Below, in pieces: positions 63,500-64,000 of a stretch of DNA of 64,000 nucleotides. A program made the position numbers and the translations under genes. The stretch is taken from assembly GCA_020137815.1 (NCBI GenBank), contig CM035356.1, forward strand, positions 8,082,711-8,146,710, in the 5' to 3' direction. Origin of the DNA: Hormiphora californensis. Taxonomy: Eukaryota > Ctenophora > Tentaculata > Cydippida > Pleurobrachiidae. The notes under the pieces are model-generated. The model was not told the origin of the DNA. It worked only from the letters and a program-made list of their open reading frames with translations, and ran no database searches. Position 1 is the stretch's first letter. Every line of letters begins with the position of its first letter.

Positions 63500-64000
63500 A
63501 TTTTCTAAGTTATACCAGCCCGTCCGGTTTGTATTTCGAATCGGTGCAACTTACTGGATATCATGTCTAATTAGCGGGTTCAAAACGAACCGATACGTGA
63601 TACCATACCGAATCGAGGCACCCTAAGCGGGTGAGGAAGTATAAAAATTTCAAAATAACTTTTTCTCTCAAAATTTATGGGGAGCACCGATCAAAGCATT
63701 GACAATCGTACTGTAAAATTTTGCAAAAAAGTTATAAAATTTTTTAAAGGTATACCAGCCACGTCCGAATCGTGTTTCGAATCGGTGCATCTTATCGCAT
63801 GTCCTGCTGCTAATTAGACGGAACGAATCGAAACGTGATCCCCATCGAAACGAAATTTTGACGCTTAGACCTTGGTGAACTTGTGATTCAATGGGCACCA
63901 TTGGGATCACGTATCGGTTCGTTCCAAACCGTCTAATTAGCAGAAGGACATGCGATAAGATGCACCGATTCGAAACACGATTCGGACATGGCTGGAATCT
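63500..64000. mobile_element. Inverted-repeat element running off the window
   Basis: TATACCAGCC(A)CGTCCG...TTTCGAATCGGTGCA occurs as direct copies at about 63513 and 63750, and as the complement at 63905-64000. The outer end lies beyond the window. Confidence 0.6.

Overview
The window comes from an invertebrate animal nuclear genome. Genes are split by many short GT-AG introns and include animal-type families: rhodopsin-class receptors, a sushi (CCP) domain secreted protein, HELLS and EXOSC3. The spaces between and within genes are full of microsatellites, inverted-repeat DNA elements and non-LTR retrotransposon pieces. A cnidarian, sponge or other early-branching marine animal would fit, but I cannot name the phylum from sequence alone. 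No rRNA, convincing tRNA, CRISPR array or bacterial-style gene was seen.

Layout: (1) 0-6 kb: a one-exon receptor on the minus strand, a multi-branched inverted repeat, an 81-copy hexamer array, a 71-bp higher-order minisatellite and (GA)n tracts. (2) 6-9 kb: a TTAA-flanked 2.9-kb inverted-repeat element. (3) 9.4-15.9 kb: a plus-strand multi-exon gene for an ATPase-like/helical protein, with expanded tandem repeats in two introns. (4) 16.7-18.1 kb: a foldback element with an 8-bp target duplication. (5) 18.9-40.6 kb: seven genes, all on the minus strand. In transcription order they are EXOSC3, GARS1, MRPS10, MRPL48, RPS16, RPS19 and HELLS. Six of the seven serve translation or RNA processing. 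Most gaps are about 180-195 bp once transposon insertions are subtracted. Each gene has a pyrimidine-rich 3' splice site 1-15 bases before its ATG, which suggests operon-like transcription with leader trans-splicing, or 5'UTR introns throughout. (6) 40.2-48.6 kb: a 2.4-kb stretch present twice, 4.4 kb apart, with nested retrotransposons and foldback elements; one copy looks like a second haplotype joined in by the assembler. (7) 48.6-54.9 kb: retrotransposon remnants, an intact ORF1-type gene, a 29-bp repeat and MITEs. (8) 55.0-56.2 kb: the 3' half of a second, multi-exon rhodopsin-class receptor. (9) 58.6-61.4 kb: a secreted protein with two tandem copies of a ~142-residue domain plus one sushi domain. 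(10) 61.9-64 kb: more inverted-repeat elements running off the end.

The most unusual recurring structure is a set of foldback elements whose two ends are runs of 6-18 G (C on the other end), followed by arms built from a short AT-rich tandem repeat. At least five occur between 29.1 and 48.5 kb, and three have clean 7-8 bp target duplications. The second is the co-directional translation cluster with even spacing and a splice acceptor just before each ATG.
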